Source: Clavaria fumosa | Taxonomy: Eukaryota; Basidiomycota; Agaricomycetes; Agaricales; Clavariaceae | NCBI GenBank assembly: GCA_951802425.1 | Contig: OX637795.1 | Span: forward strand, 4,940,501 to 5,004,500 | Direction: 5' to 3' | DNA: 64,000 nt | Shown: in pieces, positions 22,233 to 33,669 of the stretch | Layout of the letters: every line of letters begins with the position of its first letter | Numbering within the stretch: position 1 is the stretch's first letter | Made by a program: the position numbers and the translations under genes | The notes under the pieces: generated by a model | Told to the model about the DNA's origin: nothing | What the model saw: the letters and a program-made list of their open reading frames with translations, nothing else | The model's database searches: none

Positions 22233-23039
22233 ATGATGAAGCCCTTGCCCACTGTGGCCACCGATGCAGCAAGGCCTGCGGGGTCTCATAACCCAACCAC
22301 TGATGAACTCAGGGTCCTGAAGGAGCTCGCTCCTAAGGACTGGTCAACACTGAGCCCAGGACTACCCACGGGGACCACTGGAAATCCACTGTCGGAGTTG
22401 AACCCCACTGCGCCTGATAGCAATTCTGCTATGTCGGGAACTTTGAACTCCACCACATGGGACTGGGCAAACCTACCCGAGGAGCCTTTGCCACCTTTTC
22501 CCACTGTTGTTGCTGCTGATAAAACTTTACCCAACACGAATTTACACAGAACAGGGTCACAGGAAAATTCTGCTGCCCCATTGCCCAAACCAGCACCTAT
22601 CGATATTCGAATTTTGGATCCCGCCCACTTCACCAACCATCTAGTGGGTGAGGATATAATTCTTCATGCTGTTTATCATTTTTTCCCTGCACCTGAAGAC
22701 TCGCTCCAAGCTAATGCTGCACTAATCAATTCTGAACCCCCAGAAGCAAGGGCGAACCTACCACCTCAATATGCAGACTTTACCAATGTCTTCTCCGAGG
22801 AAGAGGCCTGCACCCTTCCACCCCACCGAACTTACAATCATGCGATACAACTCGAACCAGACACCAAAGACCCTTGGGGTCTGCTGTATAACATGTCCGA
22901 GCTGGAATTAAAGGTTTTGCATGACTATATTGACCACATGCTCCAGAAGGGATTTATCCACCCTTCTGAATCCCCCACGGGAGCCCCTGTTGTATTTGCA
23001 AAAACGAAGGACAGTTCACTCTGTCTTTGTGTTGACTAA
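22233..23039 (+). pseudogene. Gypsy B PR-RT linker and RT start, truncated
   Basis: A Thr/Pro-rich linker leads to the RT N-terminal blocks (ADFTNVFSEEEACTLPPHR, MLQKGFIHPSESPTGAPVVF) and ends in LCLCVD, just where RT block A (LRLCVDYR) would follow. The rest of pol is absent: satellite-B sequence begins at 23040. Truncation by deletion or recombination, not by an LTR insertion. Confidence 0.82.
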
Positions 23040-23365
23040 TAGCATAGTCCTTGTGCAGATGGAGTATCTGCGCTTTCTTTCACTGCAAGCTAACCACTCA
23101 AGCTACTTTCTTTCACTGCAAGCTAACCACTCAAGCTAGTCTTATGAAATTTTGTGTGCCTATATCTACCCCTCTAATCCTCAATTTCCATGATTTACAT
23201 TTTCCCAAAACTCATTTCCCAATGCATGCCAAAGCTGCTGACCAACCCAGTCAAAATTCTCCCATTTATCAAAACCAACCATAGGATTCCAAAACAAATG
23301 CAATGCTATACTGGGCCATCCCATACCTATCATATTCCATCCCTCTCTCCCCCCTCCCATCATCC
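23040..23365. repeat. Satellite-B monomer fragment
   Basis: Matches the first half of the 651-bp unit at 43590 onward, with a 34-bp internal tandem duplication (TTTCTTTCACTGCAAGCTAA repeated at about 23076 and 23109). It joins the truncated RT of gypsy B directly. Confidence 0.88.
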
Positions 23366-23444
23366 TGCTTGGAGTTGCTTGGATGATGTGAAGAATGTTG
23401 AGGACAATGAGGATGAAAGCTCAGAGTTCAGGATCAAGGGATGA

Positions 23445-23798
23445 TAATATTCAAATTGCAGAACAGGGAACTACAGGTGGGATCTTATACTGCAAGGACA
23501 GGAGTAGAAGAGTACTCTGAAACATAGTATATATCAAATTTCCAGGAGGGTTTCACCACAAGTGCCTGTGCAATCTTCAAGGAACAAAGGAACCACAACA
23601 ACAATGACTCCCATGGGTCATGGGCATCCACCCATTGGTTACAAGAACAGGGGGATGGTGGGAGAAGGTTCTAGAACAGAGTCTGAGGGAAGTGTGAAGC
23701 AGAGTATGCAGAGTTATGGCAGAGCAGATCAGAGAAGGTGCAGAGTCCAGAGCCTGGAGTGGAGATAGTCCTTATGTGATTGGATGGGGTCATAACAG
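23445..23798 (-). repeat. Diverged LTR-C-like fragment
   Basis: Colinear with 3225-3661 of LTR-C (blocks AATATTCAAATTGCA, CCCATTGGTTAC, TTCTAGAACAGAGTC, TGATTGGATGGGGTCATAACA in shortened form) but strongly CpG-depleted and diverged. Ends at GGTCATAACA. An old, truncated relative. Confidence 0.55.
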
Positions 23799-23829
23799 TT
23801 GCTGACATTGCTGGGGTATAGAGTATGTC

Positions 23830-24740
23830 TCATAATAAAAAAATTGTCTTGGTTTCCCCCTTTGGGACCATGATGTACATATCCCCCTTGCCAGTGGCAC
23901 AGAAGGTATGCCAGTAAGCTGTGTGAATGTTCTTGGGAGGGATTTCAGTGAAGTTTACAAATCTCAAACAGTAAGGGGACATGTGCCACAAAGTGCTGGA
24001 GTTGTATATTTTGACATTGCCATAGTCATGTGTCAGGTGAGTGGCAGGCTTTTTGCCTGTCTCAGGCTGACAATCTTCTTCTATGACAGCCAGCCATGCT
24101 ATCTTGTCACTGTCATGCTCAGCAGTGGCAGCCTTCTCAGTGTTTCTGCCCTTTTGTTGGGGGTCTTGCCCTTCCTTTCCCTCCCTCTTTTGCCCAACAA
24201 TCATACTGATAATGTCCTGTCTTCTGCAGATGTAACACTTCCCTTTCAGCCAGTCCTTTTCCTTGGGTCTGGCAGAGTTCATTGTGGTGGTAAGTGCTGC
24301 CTCACTGCTTTCTTTCTTTTGGGTAGGCCCTTCTCTGAGAGTGCAGCAATCAGCCCCTTGGCTGAGCAGTTCAATGAGCAGGTCAAGGCTGATCTTCAGC
24401 AGGGTGATAATGGTAGTGAAGGCAGGTATTGTGACTCTTCTTAAAAAAAAATTCAGGGACATGCACAGTAATCAGGATGGGTCCAGTGGGCATGAGTTGT
24501 CACAAGACACTGGCCATCACATGGGCATGATTGAGGTCACAGGCTGCAGGTTTTCACCACCATGCAGGGCTTGCTGGAGATGCACACCCCCCTTCCAAGG
24601 GACATTGGAGAAGATGTGCTAGGCTCTCACACCAGCCAGGATGTTGCATGCCACTGACCCTGAGTACTGGCCTGCAAGCGAGGCACCAAATTGGCAGAGG
24701 GACTCAGAAGCTGGCAGGCAGTCTTGCACTGGGACACTAT
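23830..24740 (-). pseudogene. Ty1/copia gag-protease remnant
   Basis: The minus frame 24462-23830 has a copia gag zinc-knuckle remnant (KGKCYICRRQ, His and last Cys lost), then the protease core region read as NSSTLWHMSPY, where DSGAxxHMSPY is expected, and the typical ATGKGDMYIMVPKGE block. Weak gag similarity continues to about 24740. RT and integrase are absent. Catalytic Asp replaced by Asn. Confidence 0.7.
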
Positions 24741-25369
24741 TTGTGAAGCACAAATTGAGGTAAGCAGTGATACCACAGTTGTGACTCTGCCCAGGACACA
24801 GCTAGGGCGATAGACACTGCATCATTTCCCAATGGCAGAGGTGAGATCACCAATTCCATTGGAGATGCTGGCCCATTGTTCACAGATGCAGGGTCAGCCA
24901 CATTCAACCGGCCTGCTGGGGTGCTGGCAGGAGCTGGGACCATGGCCTCAATATGACCAACCATGATGGCAATGAGGGCAGTTGCAACGATTGACTCAGA
25001 GTGTGACAATGGCATTGAACAAGGGAGTGAAGGGAGCAACTTCCTTTCTAGGCAACCCCAACAACACCATAAAAACCCAACAACAAAATCAAGAATACCC
25101 AGTCACCTAGTACCATAGTCCTTACAAGAGCCTCTTAACTACCATATCTACATTTCCAAACCACCTACCCATACTAGAGCAGAGCAGAGAACAGCAAAAT
25201 AAAGCCAAAAACCAAATGTTAACCAATGCCAGCAGTCACCAGACTGAAGATGCAGGGAGCAGCAGGACTACATGAACACAACCCCCCCATACTGACCACC
25301 AGGACACACCCTGCCAGTCAAAAATCATGAATGACAACACCACCCAAGCCAGGGCCATTGAAAGGCAGC
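24741..25369. other. No recognised gene
   Basis: A 100-codon minus frame (25039-24737) lies next to the copia relic but shows no recognisable domain; it may be copia gag N-terminus. 25040-25369 is A/C-rich with no feature seen. Confidence 0.35.
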
Positions 25370-25582
25370 TTATCCCTCAAAAGAACTGGACTCAATGGTA
25401 TATTGAGTAGGTAGTTCTATATAGAGGGATCTGCCCTCTCTGTACAGTTGTGACATCGTATATATAGGTGAGTGGCCCTCCAGGGGCTGCTGATGTAAGC
25501 ATAGCCAAGCAGCTATGCTTATTGAACTAAATATGGTATGTAGATTATGTAATAGGAAATATAGAAGGCCTGGGGCCTTACA
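25370..25582 (-). repeat. Probable 3' LTR (start) of gypsy A copy A2
   Basis: On the minus strand TGTAAGGCCCC begins at 25582 immediately after a polypurine tract (GTGGGGGAGGG, plus 25583-25593). It contains TATATATAC near 25455-25463. It follows the end of the A2 accessory ORF, the expected place of the 3' LTR. The far end could not be fixed. Confidence 0.5.
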
Positions 25583-27780
25583 CCCTCCCCCACTGGAGAG
25601 GCCCCTAACCAGAGATGATGCACAGGCAGTGCAGGATGACAAGCAGGATTGTAAAATAATATTAAAGGGGTGCATCCCCTTGGGCAGAGTTGTCGCCATG
25701 TCACCAGGCACAATCCCCTCCTGGGGCCTTTGCCTGGTGCTGACAGGTCCAGCCAAGTGGTCTGCGTGACCTGCCCCCAGTTGGACAGTGTGTCACGAGT
25801 GGCACACCCTGGTGGGGGGTGTATTGTTAAACCTCCAATAGGCAGCCCTAGGGGGTTTCGGACAGTGGATGTACTTCCACTGTCTTCCAGGGGCATGTTG
25901 CCCCTCCATTTGTCCCCTGTCCTCTCCCCCACCCAGAGGCAGCACAGATGTGCACTGTGCCCTATGCACTCTAGCAGTGCATACATTCAGGGGGTATGGG
26001 AGGCTTCTCCCATTCAGCCAGCACTAGCTGGATGTCATCATCTAAGGGGGCATTCCCCTTTCACATGTACTTGTGTGGGTACATGAGTACAAATTTGTCC
26101 CAGAGCTTCTTCAACAGAGACTCTGGCATCAGCAAATGCCTTGATTGTCTGTGCAACTGTCAGTGTTACTTTTGTGGTCCAGAGTCTGGACCATCACACA
26201 GGGAGGACTCTCCCTTTGATGGCCTGCGCATATGCCCCCTTTGAGACAAAGAGGGCCATGGCCATGGCCAGGAACAGGCACCGCATCCGGGCCTGGGATG
26301 GCACACATGCCATTATGGTGTGCCAGATGGCCACCTTGCATGCAAAAGACAGGGGTGAGTCCCCATCTTTATCAATGCCAAGGATGGCCACTCTGCCCAT
26401 CCTTATTTCCTCAACATAGCAGTGCAGGTCTGACACTGTGCCTCTGTCACCTTTTGGATTCATAGGGGGAATTTCCCCCTTCTCTCCTACAAAGGAGAGC
26501 CACAACTCTTGGGGGAGCAACAGCTCCCCAATGTCTATAAACTCCCTCATGGGAGGCACAACTACTCTCATCATTGCCAGCAGCAATGTCTGGTACAATG
26601 GATAGGAGGGTACTCCCCCTCCTGTGACTTCCGAGGGTCCTGTCCTCAGGGATGGGTTGCCCATCCCTCCACTCTCTTGCAACATCTGCCCTTGCAGATG
26701 GCAGGCTACCTGGTCTGCTGATTTCTTGACCCTGGCAGGAACTCTCCAGTTCCTCACCAGCCAGTCCTCAACTGGCATGGGTGGCTTAGCCACTGTGGCG
26801 TTCTTCTGGGCCTCCTTGACAGCCCATCACATCTTCATCATGGCAGTCATATCATAACTGCCGTCAGGCACTCCATGATGCACCTATTGGTTGAGGGCAA
26901 TCACCTCCTCAACTGTCTTCAACTTGACAACCCATGCACCAGGTTTCATGGACACCCCAGATGGCCAAGGGTAGCCATCTGGAGCTCTGTCTGGTTGAGG
27001 GGCATTAAAGGGATAACCCCTTGTCAGAGGTGTGAGAACCATCTCTGAGAAAGTTCATTTATGCCTCAGTGAGGCATCAGGATTCTGCTGACTGACACCA
27101 GCAGGTGGAAGAGGGGGATATCCCTCTTCAAAACTCATGGGGATGTCAATGTCCCCTGTAGGCAGTGCTATGTCCGCATATGAGACAGTGGTGCAGGCCC
27201 ATTTTGGGTCCCACTCCAAGGGGTCCCTTTCAGGTCCCTTTCCCTTTGCTGTGGTTCTCAGTGTGGCAAGCTCCTCATTGGTGCTTGCCAACTTTTCTGT
27301 CAAGGAGAGAATCTTCTCCTGTGCCCCTCTAAGGTCTTCTTCAACCTTGTCCAAATTATCATAAGCTTTTTCAAGCTTTTGCTGATGACCCACACAAAGG
27401 CACTGCCCTTCTCATTATCCTTGCACAAGTCTTCCAGCTTGCACTGCATCACCTCAAGCCCCAGCCCAAGTTTGTGCTTAGCACTTTCCTGCACTTCCTT
27501 AAGTGTTTGCTGAAACACTTCATCCAAGTGCAACAGCAACTCGAAGATGTGACAATGGAACCTGATGCACTGAGGGCACCAGGATCTGTGAGTGATCGCA
27601 TGAATCATGTGGTCTTGGACCCAGGGGAGGGCCTCCTCCCCTTGTGACAATAACGGCTGGGACAACCCAGCCATTCTGATGATGCTTGTCAGCAACGAGT
27701 TTCCTGGTGCAAGGCCAGGAACAGTGGCAGCAGGGATAGCATGAGGAGATGGGGTCTCCCCATCAGATCATCCATGGTTA
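25583..27780 (-). pseudogene. Gypsy A copy A2: 3' accessory ORF, most complete copy
   Basis: Runs from about 27780 to the PPT at 25583, about 700 codons. Order: Trp/Cys-rich start, CPQC pair, coiled coil (27600-27270), acidic TGDIDIPMSFEEG segment, then a conserved block (26793-26194) with PMPVEDWLVRNWRVPARV, PPMREFIDIGELLLP and CYVEEIRMGRVAILGIDKD. One base is deleted near 27398 relative to A1; TGA at 27052-27054 (CGA in A3), TAG at about 26886 (CAG in A3) and TGA at about 26194 interrupt it. Unknown family and function; it lies between the Pol chromodomain and the 3' LTR on the sense strand. Confidence 0.65.
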
Positions 27781-27925
27781 TGGTTGATGGAGAAATAAGA
27801 AAAAGAGGGTGGATCCTCTTAAGGTTTCGTACCTGAGCCACCATGTGACTCAACTGTGGCTAATGACCCTGCGGTCTGGCTCAATCTGTTTACTACTCTG
27901 CATGGGTGCTCTGTCTGCACTCTGC

Positions 27926-28640
27926 TCAAGGGTGCCTAGGCAGTGCCCTCCACGATTCCACCCCTTGCAATTCAAGGTAGTGGTCTAGAGCTGCTAGCTC
28001 TTTGACTCCCATATATGGCTCCCAAGTTGTATCCCCAAGATTCCATTGGACCTCACATTCTAGGTGGTGTCCTTCCCACCTATGGCCAATAATGGCATTG
28101 ACCAGCCATTCCTCCTTTGGATCCATTCCAAAGTCATAAAAGACTTTCACTTCATGGTGCAGAAACAACATGTTGTTGTTTGGCTCATGTTGCTGTAGCC
28201 AGCTGACATGGAACATCGGGTGGATTCTCCTTGACTTTAGTGAGTCAGGGAGCTCCAGCTCATATGTGGATGATTCCGGTCTACATGACCATATTGGGTA
28301 AGGCCCAATAAACTAATTCTCCCTCTCTAAATGGGTGCTCTTCCTGTCAATGCTGATTAGCATAAAACATCTGGTGGATGCAACTTTCTATGATCACATC
28401 ATGTGCCATTGAAAGGTTGAGTGCAGCCTTCTCTGCGAACATCCTTACTCCTCTGGGCTGTGCCCAGAGGTTGTCTGGCAACTCTGCCATCATCTGGGGC
28501 ATATACCCATAGGTTAATTCAAATAGGGTGAACCCCATAGACATGCTTATCAGTGTGTTAATGGCGAACTTGACCATTGGGATTCGCTCCGCCCAATCTG
28601 TCTGGTCTGGCTGGACCACAGATCAGATTGACTGCTCCAT
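27926..28640 (-). pseudogene. Gypsy A copy A2: integrase C-terminal part and chromodomain
   Basis: Frames 28619-28347 and 28216-27926 read as the post-core integrase region (TDGVMEQSI then VVQPDQTDWAERIPMVKFAI) and the chromodomain (PKEEWLVNAIIGHRWEG, DTTWEPYMGVKEL). The 62-bp deletion near 28314 is shared with A1 and absent from A3. A frame break joins the two parts. Confidence 0.82.
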
Positions 28641-29081
28641 CACTCCATCTGTCTGCAGATGGAAAGCTGTGGACATCCACAGCTTAACACTGAGTAATTG
28701 GTGAGTTTCCTGCCAAAAGGCAGATGTGAATCTAGGATCATTGTTGGACACAATCAATCCTGGCAACCCATGTAGTCTCACTACATGTGTTAGAAAGAGC
28801 CAGGCTAGCTCTGCTGCCATTACCTGTACTGCTGCATCTACCAGGCATAATATTGGTGTTTTACATGCCAATGCCTTGATCATCTCCATGCATCTATCAT
28901 GGAGCGGCCTCCAGTGAAACATTTGCATTTCACTATACAGACTGGCTAATGGGCCAGTATATGCAGACAGATTGGGCAGGAACTGTCCAATGTACTGTAC
29001 TAACCCAAGGAACCTCTGTACCTTGTTAACGCTTGTTGGTGTTTTCCATTTTATCCACTGTAATGTGGATTCGCCAGGCAT
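28641..29081 (-). pseudogene. Gypsy A copy A2: RT connection fused to integrase core by deletion
   Basis: A continuous frame passes from the RT thumb/connection (KVQRFLGLVQYIGQFLPNLS, ILCLVDAAVQ) straight into the integrase core (VMAAELAWLFLTHVVRLHGL, then SNNDPRFTSAFWQETHQLL). In A3 these are separated by about 1.1 kb encoding RNase H and the integrase zinc domain, so A2 lost that block. The integrase Asp in SDRD is Asn here. Confidence 0.82.
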
Positions 29082-29838
29082 CTATTATGTGCCCTAAGCA
29101 ATCTATGCTCTGTGCATATAACGAGCACTTTTTTTTGCTCAAGAAAAGGCTGGTGCCTTTGAGGGTCTCAAAGACCATCCCTAAGTGATGCTCATGGTCC
29201 TCCAAGGTCTTGGAGAGGGTGAATACATTGTCTAAGTACACATGCACATACTTCCCCAGCTGATGACAAAATATGTGCATCATCAGGCACTGAAAGGTAG
29301 CAGGGGCATTACATTCCCCTATCTGCATCACCTGTGAGAACATGGTGCCCAAGATGGTCACAAATGCCATCTTCCACACCTCCTCAGGCTCTACGCATAC
29401 TTGTTCATTCGCATCTGATAGGTCAATCTTTGACCTATATGCGGCTCTAGCCACGTCCTCTCTGATCTGATCTTGATCAGGCAATGGGGTAATATCCTGT
29501 ACAGTGTTTGCATTCTGTTTCTGGCAGTCTACAACTGTCTGTAGCAGCGGGTTCCAGCTGCTTTTCAGTATACACAGCATAGGAGCTGCCTGTGATGCTG
29601 CTCCTGCTTCCCACCAACCGTTAGTAATGTAATGGTTCACTTTCTCAAGGAATTGTTCCTTGAATGCCTCAGCACACCAAGGCAAGTAATAGTTATAGAC
29701 TTTCTTTTTGTCCATCAAGGGTATATGGTGGTTTACTGCCCAAAATGGAGGCAGTCTGGGGGGGACTCCCCCAAAGAGTTCAGCATACTGGTTAAACCAG
29801 TACTCATGCCTGCCCTTGAGGTAGGCATCATCTTTCAA
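29026..29838 (-). pseudogene. Gypsy A copy A2: reverse transcriptase
   Basis: A 270-codon RT frame: fingers (GGVPPRLPPFWAVNHHIPL), block A/B (TVVDCQKQNANT, PDQDQIREDVA, SKIDLSDANEQV), block C (QIGECNAPATFQCLMMHIF) and the polymerase box read as YLDNVFTLS. The second Asp of YLDD, which binds the catalytic metal, is Asn. The frame overlaps the next by a frameshift near 29081. Protease is missing upstream. Confidence 0.88.
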
Positions 29839-30061
29839 TTTTACAGAGGCATTAGCCTCTCCCCCTTCCAGGGCTCACCCTTGTCACAGGGGCCCAAGTG
29901 TAGTCAGCTCTTTGGAGCTTCCTTCCTTGGCACACTCTTTCCCAATACATGGAGGCATAACACTTCTGTTTCCTCACTCGGGTGACATAGCCTGAAGGGT
30001 TTTTCCTTTTCCTTTGCAGATATGGATTGCCCACAACCAGCATAGTCATCTTCCATGACTT
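29839..30061 (-). pseudogene. Gypsy A copy A2: broken 5' end
   Basis: Short remnants upstream of RT (EANASVKLKDDAY) followed by unrelated blocks (basic residues, Cys-containing) and an 11-residue match to the gag-pol linker (KSWKMTMLVVG). At about 30062 it joins the P2 G-rich tract. Confidence 0.4.
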
Positions 30062-30518
30062 CCTAGGCAGTGCAAGCAGGGTGAGCAGGTGAGTGGGGCA
30101 ATCATGGTTAGCAGTCAGCAGTGCAAGTGGGATGGGCAGGGTGGATGTCACAAGTGGGTTGAGCAGGGTAGGCAGTGCAAGTGAGGCAAGTGGGGTGGAT
30201 GATGGAAGTGGTGAGAGTGACATGGATGGCACAAGCATGATTACTAGTGCAGTACAAGCAAGGTGAACATGATAGACAGGTACTTACATTGAGGGGTAGG
30301 GTGACTTGCTGCCTGTGGACAATGGAGGTCTGAGATGAGTGGGGACAAGCAAGCACATCATCCTTCACCCATATTGTATATTCACATGAATCTGCAACCC
30401 ACCTTAAGAAATGCAATTTTGTTTCCACATTTCATCTGTATTTCTTGTCCACATGGATGACACTGCTATGCCTTCCTGTCTCCACTACCAACTAAGGGCC
30501 TTCTTCTTCCATTCCATC
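30062..30518. repeat. P2 left flank: G-rich repeat tract
   Basis: GCAAGYRGGGTGAGCAGG-like degenerate repeats, homologous to 5860-6237 but outside the palindromic arms. No gene. Confidence 0.6.
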
Positions 30519-33203
30519 TAGCATCTATTCAAGCCCTCATCCATCTGAGGTGCTCCCTGTTGCCCCTGTAGCACCATCAGATAGTCACCCATGTACCAGC
30601 ATACCATTGCCCTTGATGATTGTCTGCTCTCCTGTCTCTTCCCCATTCTCTTCATTCAGCAATTGTGTCTCCCCCATGTGTTGATAGCTGTGGGCCACAC
30701 ACTTTGATACACATGCTTTCAAGCTTTGACACAAACTCAACACATCACTTAACTGACTTTGTGAGATGGGGCATCCAGGACACCCACTTTGACATTCACA
30801 TCTAGTCAACTTTGTGTGTCATTTGGGCATGGCAGTCCTGGACACCCACCTTGAGGCACACATCCAGTCAACTTACTTTGTACATTATGAGAGATGTGGG
30901 TGTCCTGGTCCTCCTGGCATGGCTTACCTGTATCTGTATGATATCCCAGCCTGCATCACATTGGATCTTGGTAGGTATGTAGGACCTAGGTTTGGCATGT
31001 TAAGAGTGAGTAGCACAGGTGGTGTAAGTAGGATGGAGGGTGGACAGTGTGAGTGGAGTGAGTGGGTGGCACAGGCAAGGTGAGTAAGGCAAGTGGCACA
31101 AGTGAGGAGGTGCAAGTGAGGCAAGCCATGTGGTGTAGCACCAATGAGGTGAGTGGGTAGGCAGTGCAAGCAGGGTGGATGGCACAATTGGGGGTGAGCA
31201 GCATGGGTGGCACCATTGGGACAAGTTTGGTGGACAGTGCATATTATCAGTCAATGATAAGTTAATATTTCCTTGAATTATTCATGACATGTCTGCTTGA
31301 GTAATGTATGTGTTTACTGTGCTCATGCTTGTCATACCTGGCACTGCTCATGTTCATCAGTCATTGATTATGTGTGCCATACAGTGCCTAGGCTATGTCC
31401 ATGCTGCTCATAGCAACCCACCTCCAGACCCTGTTCTTTTTTCCCTTCCCCAAGTAGTCCAGCACAATGCAGTTCTGCCTCCACCCCTTCCTTGCCATGT
31501 GCTATCCACTCTATGCTGCTTGTCTTGTTCTTCTGTCTAGGAGTCTGGTGATTAACATAGACAGAAGAACAAGACAAGCAGCATAGAGTGGATAGCACAT
31601 GGCAAGGAAGGGGTGGAGGCAGAACTGCATTGTGCTGGACTACTTGGGGAAGGGAAAAAAGAACAGGGTCTGGAGGTGGGTTGCTATGAGCAGCATGGAC
31701 ATAGCCTAGGCACTGTATGGCACACATAAGCAATGACTGATGAACATGAGCAGTGCCAGGTATGACAAGCATGAGCACAGTAAACACATACATTACTCAA
31801 GCAGACATGTCATGAATAATACAAGGAAATATTAACTTATCATTGACTGATAATATGCACTGTCCACCAAACTTGTTCCAATGGTGCCACCCATGCTGCT
31901 CACCCCCAATTGTGCCATCCACCCTGCTTGCACTGCCTACCCACTCACCTCATTGGTGCTACACCACATGGCTTGCCTCACTTGCACCTCCTCACTTGTG
32001 CCACTTGCCTTACTCACCTTGCCTGTGCCACCCACTCACTCCACTCACACTGTCCACCCTCCATCCTACTTACACCACCTGTGCTACTCACTCTTAACAT
32101 GCCAAACCTAGGTCCTACATACCTACCAAGATCCAATGTGATGCAGGCTGGGATATCATACAGATACAGGTACAGTCATCCACTGGTCCTTGCACCAGTG
32201 AATTTTTCAGGCAAGTGTCACGAAATGTGTATTATAGTTTAATAAAATCGGGTAATACCTATCAAATTAGTACCCTCTAAGCCACATGACTGCCCATTTT
32301 AGTCTAAATCAGATTGAAATTGGCTAATATCGGGGCCAATCTCTGAAAAAACTCGTTATCAGTAGTAATATTAGTCCTTGAACCAGACGTCACGTCACGC
32401 ATGCCGCATCATGCTGCCTGCGCCAGCAAGTGACAGTGAGTCAGTGTGACATGACATGATAACAGCCACTTTGCAAGAGATGGTCTCTCCCTCTCTGTAG
32501 AAGTGTTTCCTTAGTCCAAATTGCAGTAGACCATGTAGAGTACTATCACAGTTCAATGTATGATTTTTTTCAAAACTTATTATGAGGCCGAGAATGCAAA
32601 TTTACAAAAATTATGCAATAAATTCAATCTCATTTGAGATCCAAGCATGCAACTGGCAAATCCGATTTTACCTGTATGTACAAGACTATGTAGGCCAAGC
32701 TAGTACCATTTTTGAGGTCATAGGTTTGTTGTATGAGTGTTTAAAAAATTTTGTTTCAAGGACCGGTGCTGGTTCAAGGACCAGTGGATGACTGTAAGCC
32801 ATGCCAGGAGGACCAGGACACCCACATCTCTCATAATGTACAAAGTAAGTTGACTGGATGTGTGCCTCAAGGTGGGTGTCCAGGACTGCCATGCCCAAAT
32901 GACACACAAAGTTGACTAGATGTGAATGTCAAAGTGGGTGTCCTGGATGCCCCATCTCACAAAGTCAGTTAAGTGATGAGTTGAGTTTGTGTCAAAGCTT
33001 GAAAGCATGTGTGTGGCCCACAGCTATCAACACATGGGGGAGAATGGGGGAGACACAATTGCTGAATGAAGAGACTGGGGAAGAGACAGGAGAGCAGACA
33101 ATCATACAAGGGCAATGGTATGCTGGTACATGGGTGACTATCTGATGGTGCTATAGGGACAACAGGGAGCACCTCAGATGGAGGAGGGCTGGAATGGATG
33201 CTA
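30519..33203. repeat. Large palindrome P2 (about 1.02-kb arms) with MITE in right arm
   Basis: Left arm 30519-31539 and right arm 31558-33203 are inverted copies around an 18-nt spacer (31540-31557). The right arm is longer only because of a 622-bp transposon plus its TA duplication (32173-32796). The frames 30924-31187 (minus) and 31910-32171 (plus) are the same peptide. The centre carries about 170 bp per arm that P1 lacks. Confidence 0.92.
32173..32794. mobile_element. TA-flanked DNA transposon (MITE-like, 622 bp)
   Basis: Perfect 20-bp terminal inverted repeats CAGTCATCCACTGGTCCTTG, flanked by TA (32171-32172 and 32795-32796). The other arm of P2 holds the empty site (TA at 30925-30926). 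The interior has no transposase frame; the motif GTCCTTGAACCAG recurs at 32372 and at the right end. TA duplication and CAGT ends suggest a non-autonomous Tc1/mariner-superfamily element. Confidence 0.9.
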
Positions 33204-33375
33204 ACTATTCCCTAGGACGAATAGGCTAGCCTATTCAGGTTGGATGTTGGATACCTTCAAATCTCACCCCCCCCTTGGAATTGAGGGTGGTGGCAGTGAG
33301 GGGAGGTGACCCAGAGTAGATTAGGGTTAGGTTAAGGGGGTTCGTGGTTTCCCCTAACTCAAATGGCAGGGTTAG
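33204..33375. other. Unique linker between P2 and the 21-bp minisatellite
   Basis: No gene. It includes a C8 run, and TTAGGGTTAGG at about 33323 (two telomere-like units only). Confidence 0.5.
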
Positions 33376-33669
33376 GGCCTGGTTGGATTGACTGGGCCTG
33401 GTTGGATCACCTTGGGGCATGGTTGGATTAACCCAGGGCATGGTTGGATCACCCTGTGGTTAGGTTGGATTGACCCAGGGCCTGGTTGGATCACCCTGAG
33501 GCATGGTTGGATCTACTTGGGGCATGGTTGGATTAACCCAGGGCCTGGTTGGATCTACTTGGGGCCTGGTTGGTTCACCCTGAGGCATGGTTGGATCTAC
33601 TCAGAGCATGGTTGGATTGACCCAGGGCATGGTTGGATTGACCCAGGGCCTGGTTGGATCTACTTGGGG
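33376..33669 (+). repeat. 21-bp minisatellite, left block
   Basis: About 14 units of 21 bp with core TGGTTGGAT (for example GGGCATGGTTGGATTAACCCA). Read in the open frame it gives seven-residue repeats with a GxGWI core. It ends at the TSD TGGGG of the LTR-C insertion. Confidence 0.92.

Noticed and set aside
33318..33335. Interstitial telomere repeat (TTAGGGTTAGG)
   Set aside because: Only two units, within GTTAGG-rich sequence next to a minisatellite; chance is enough.
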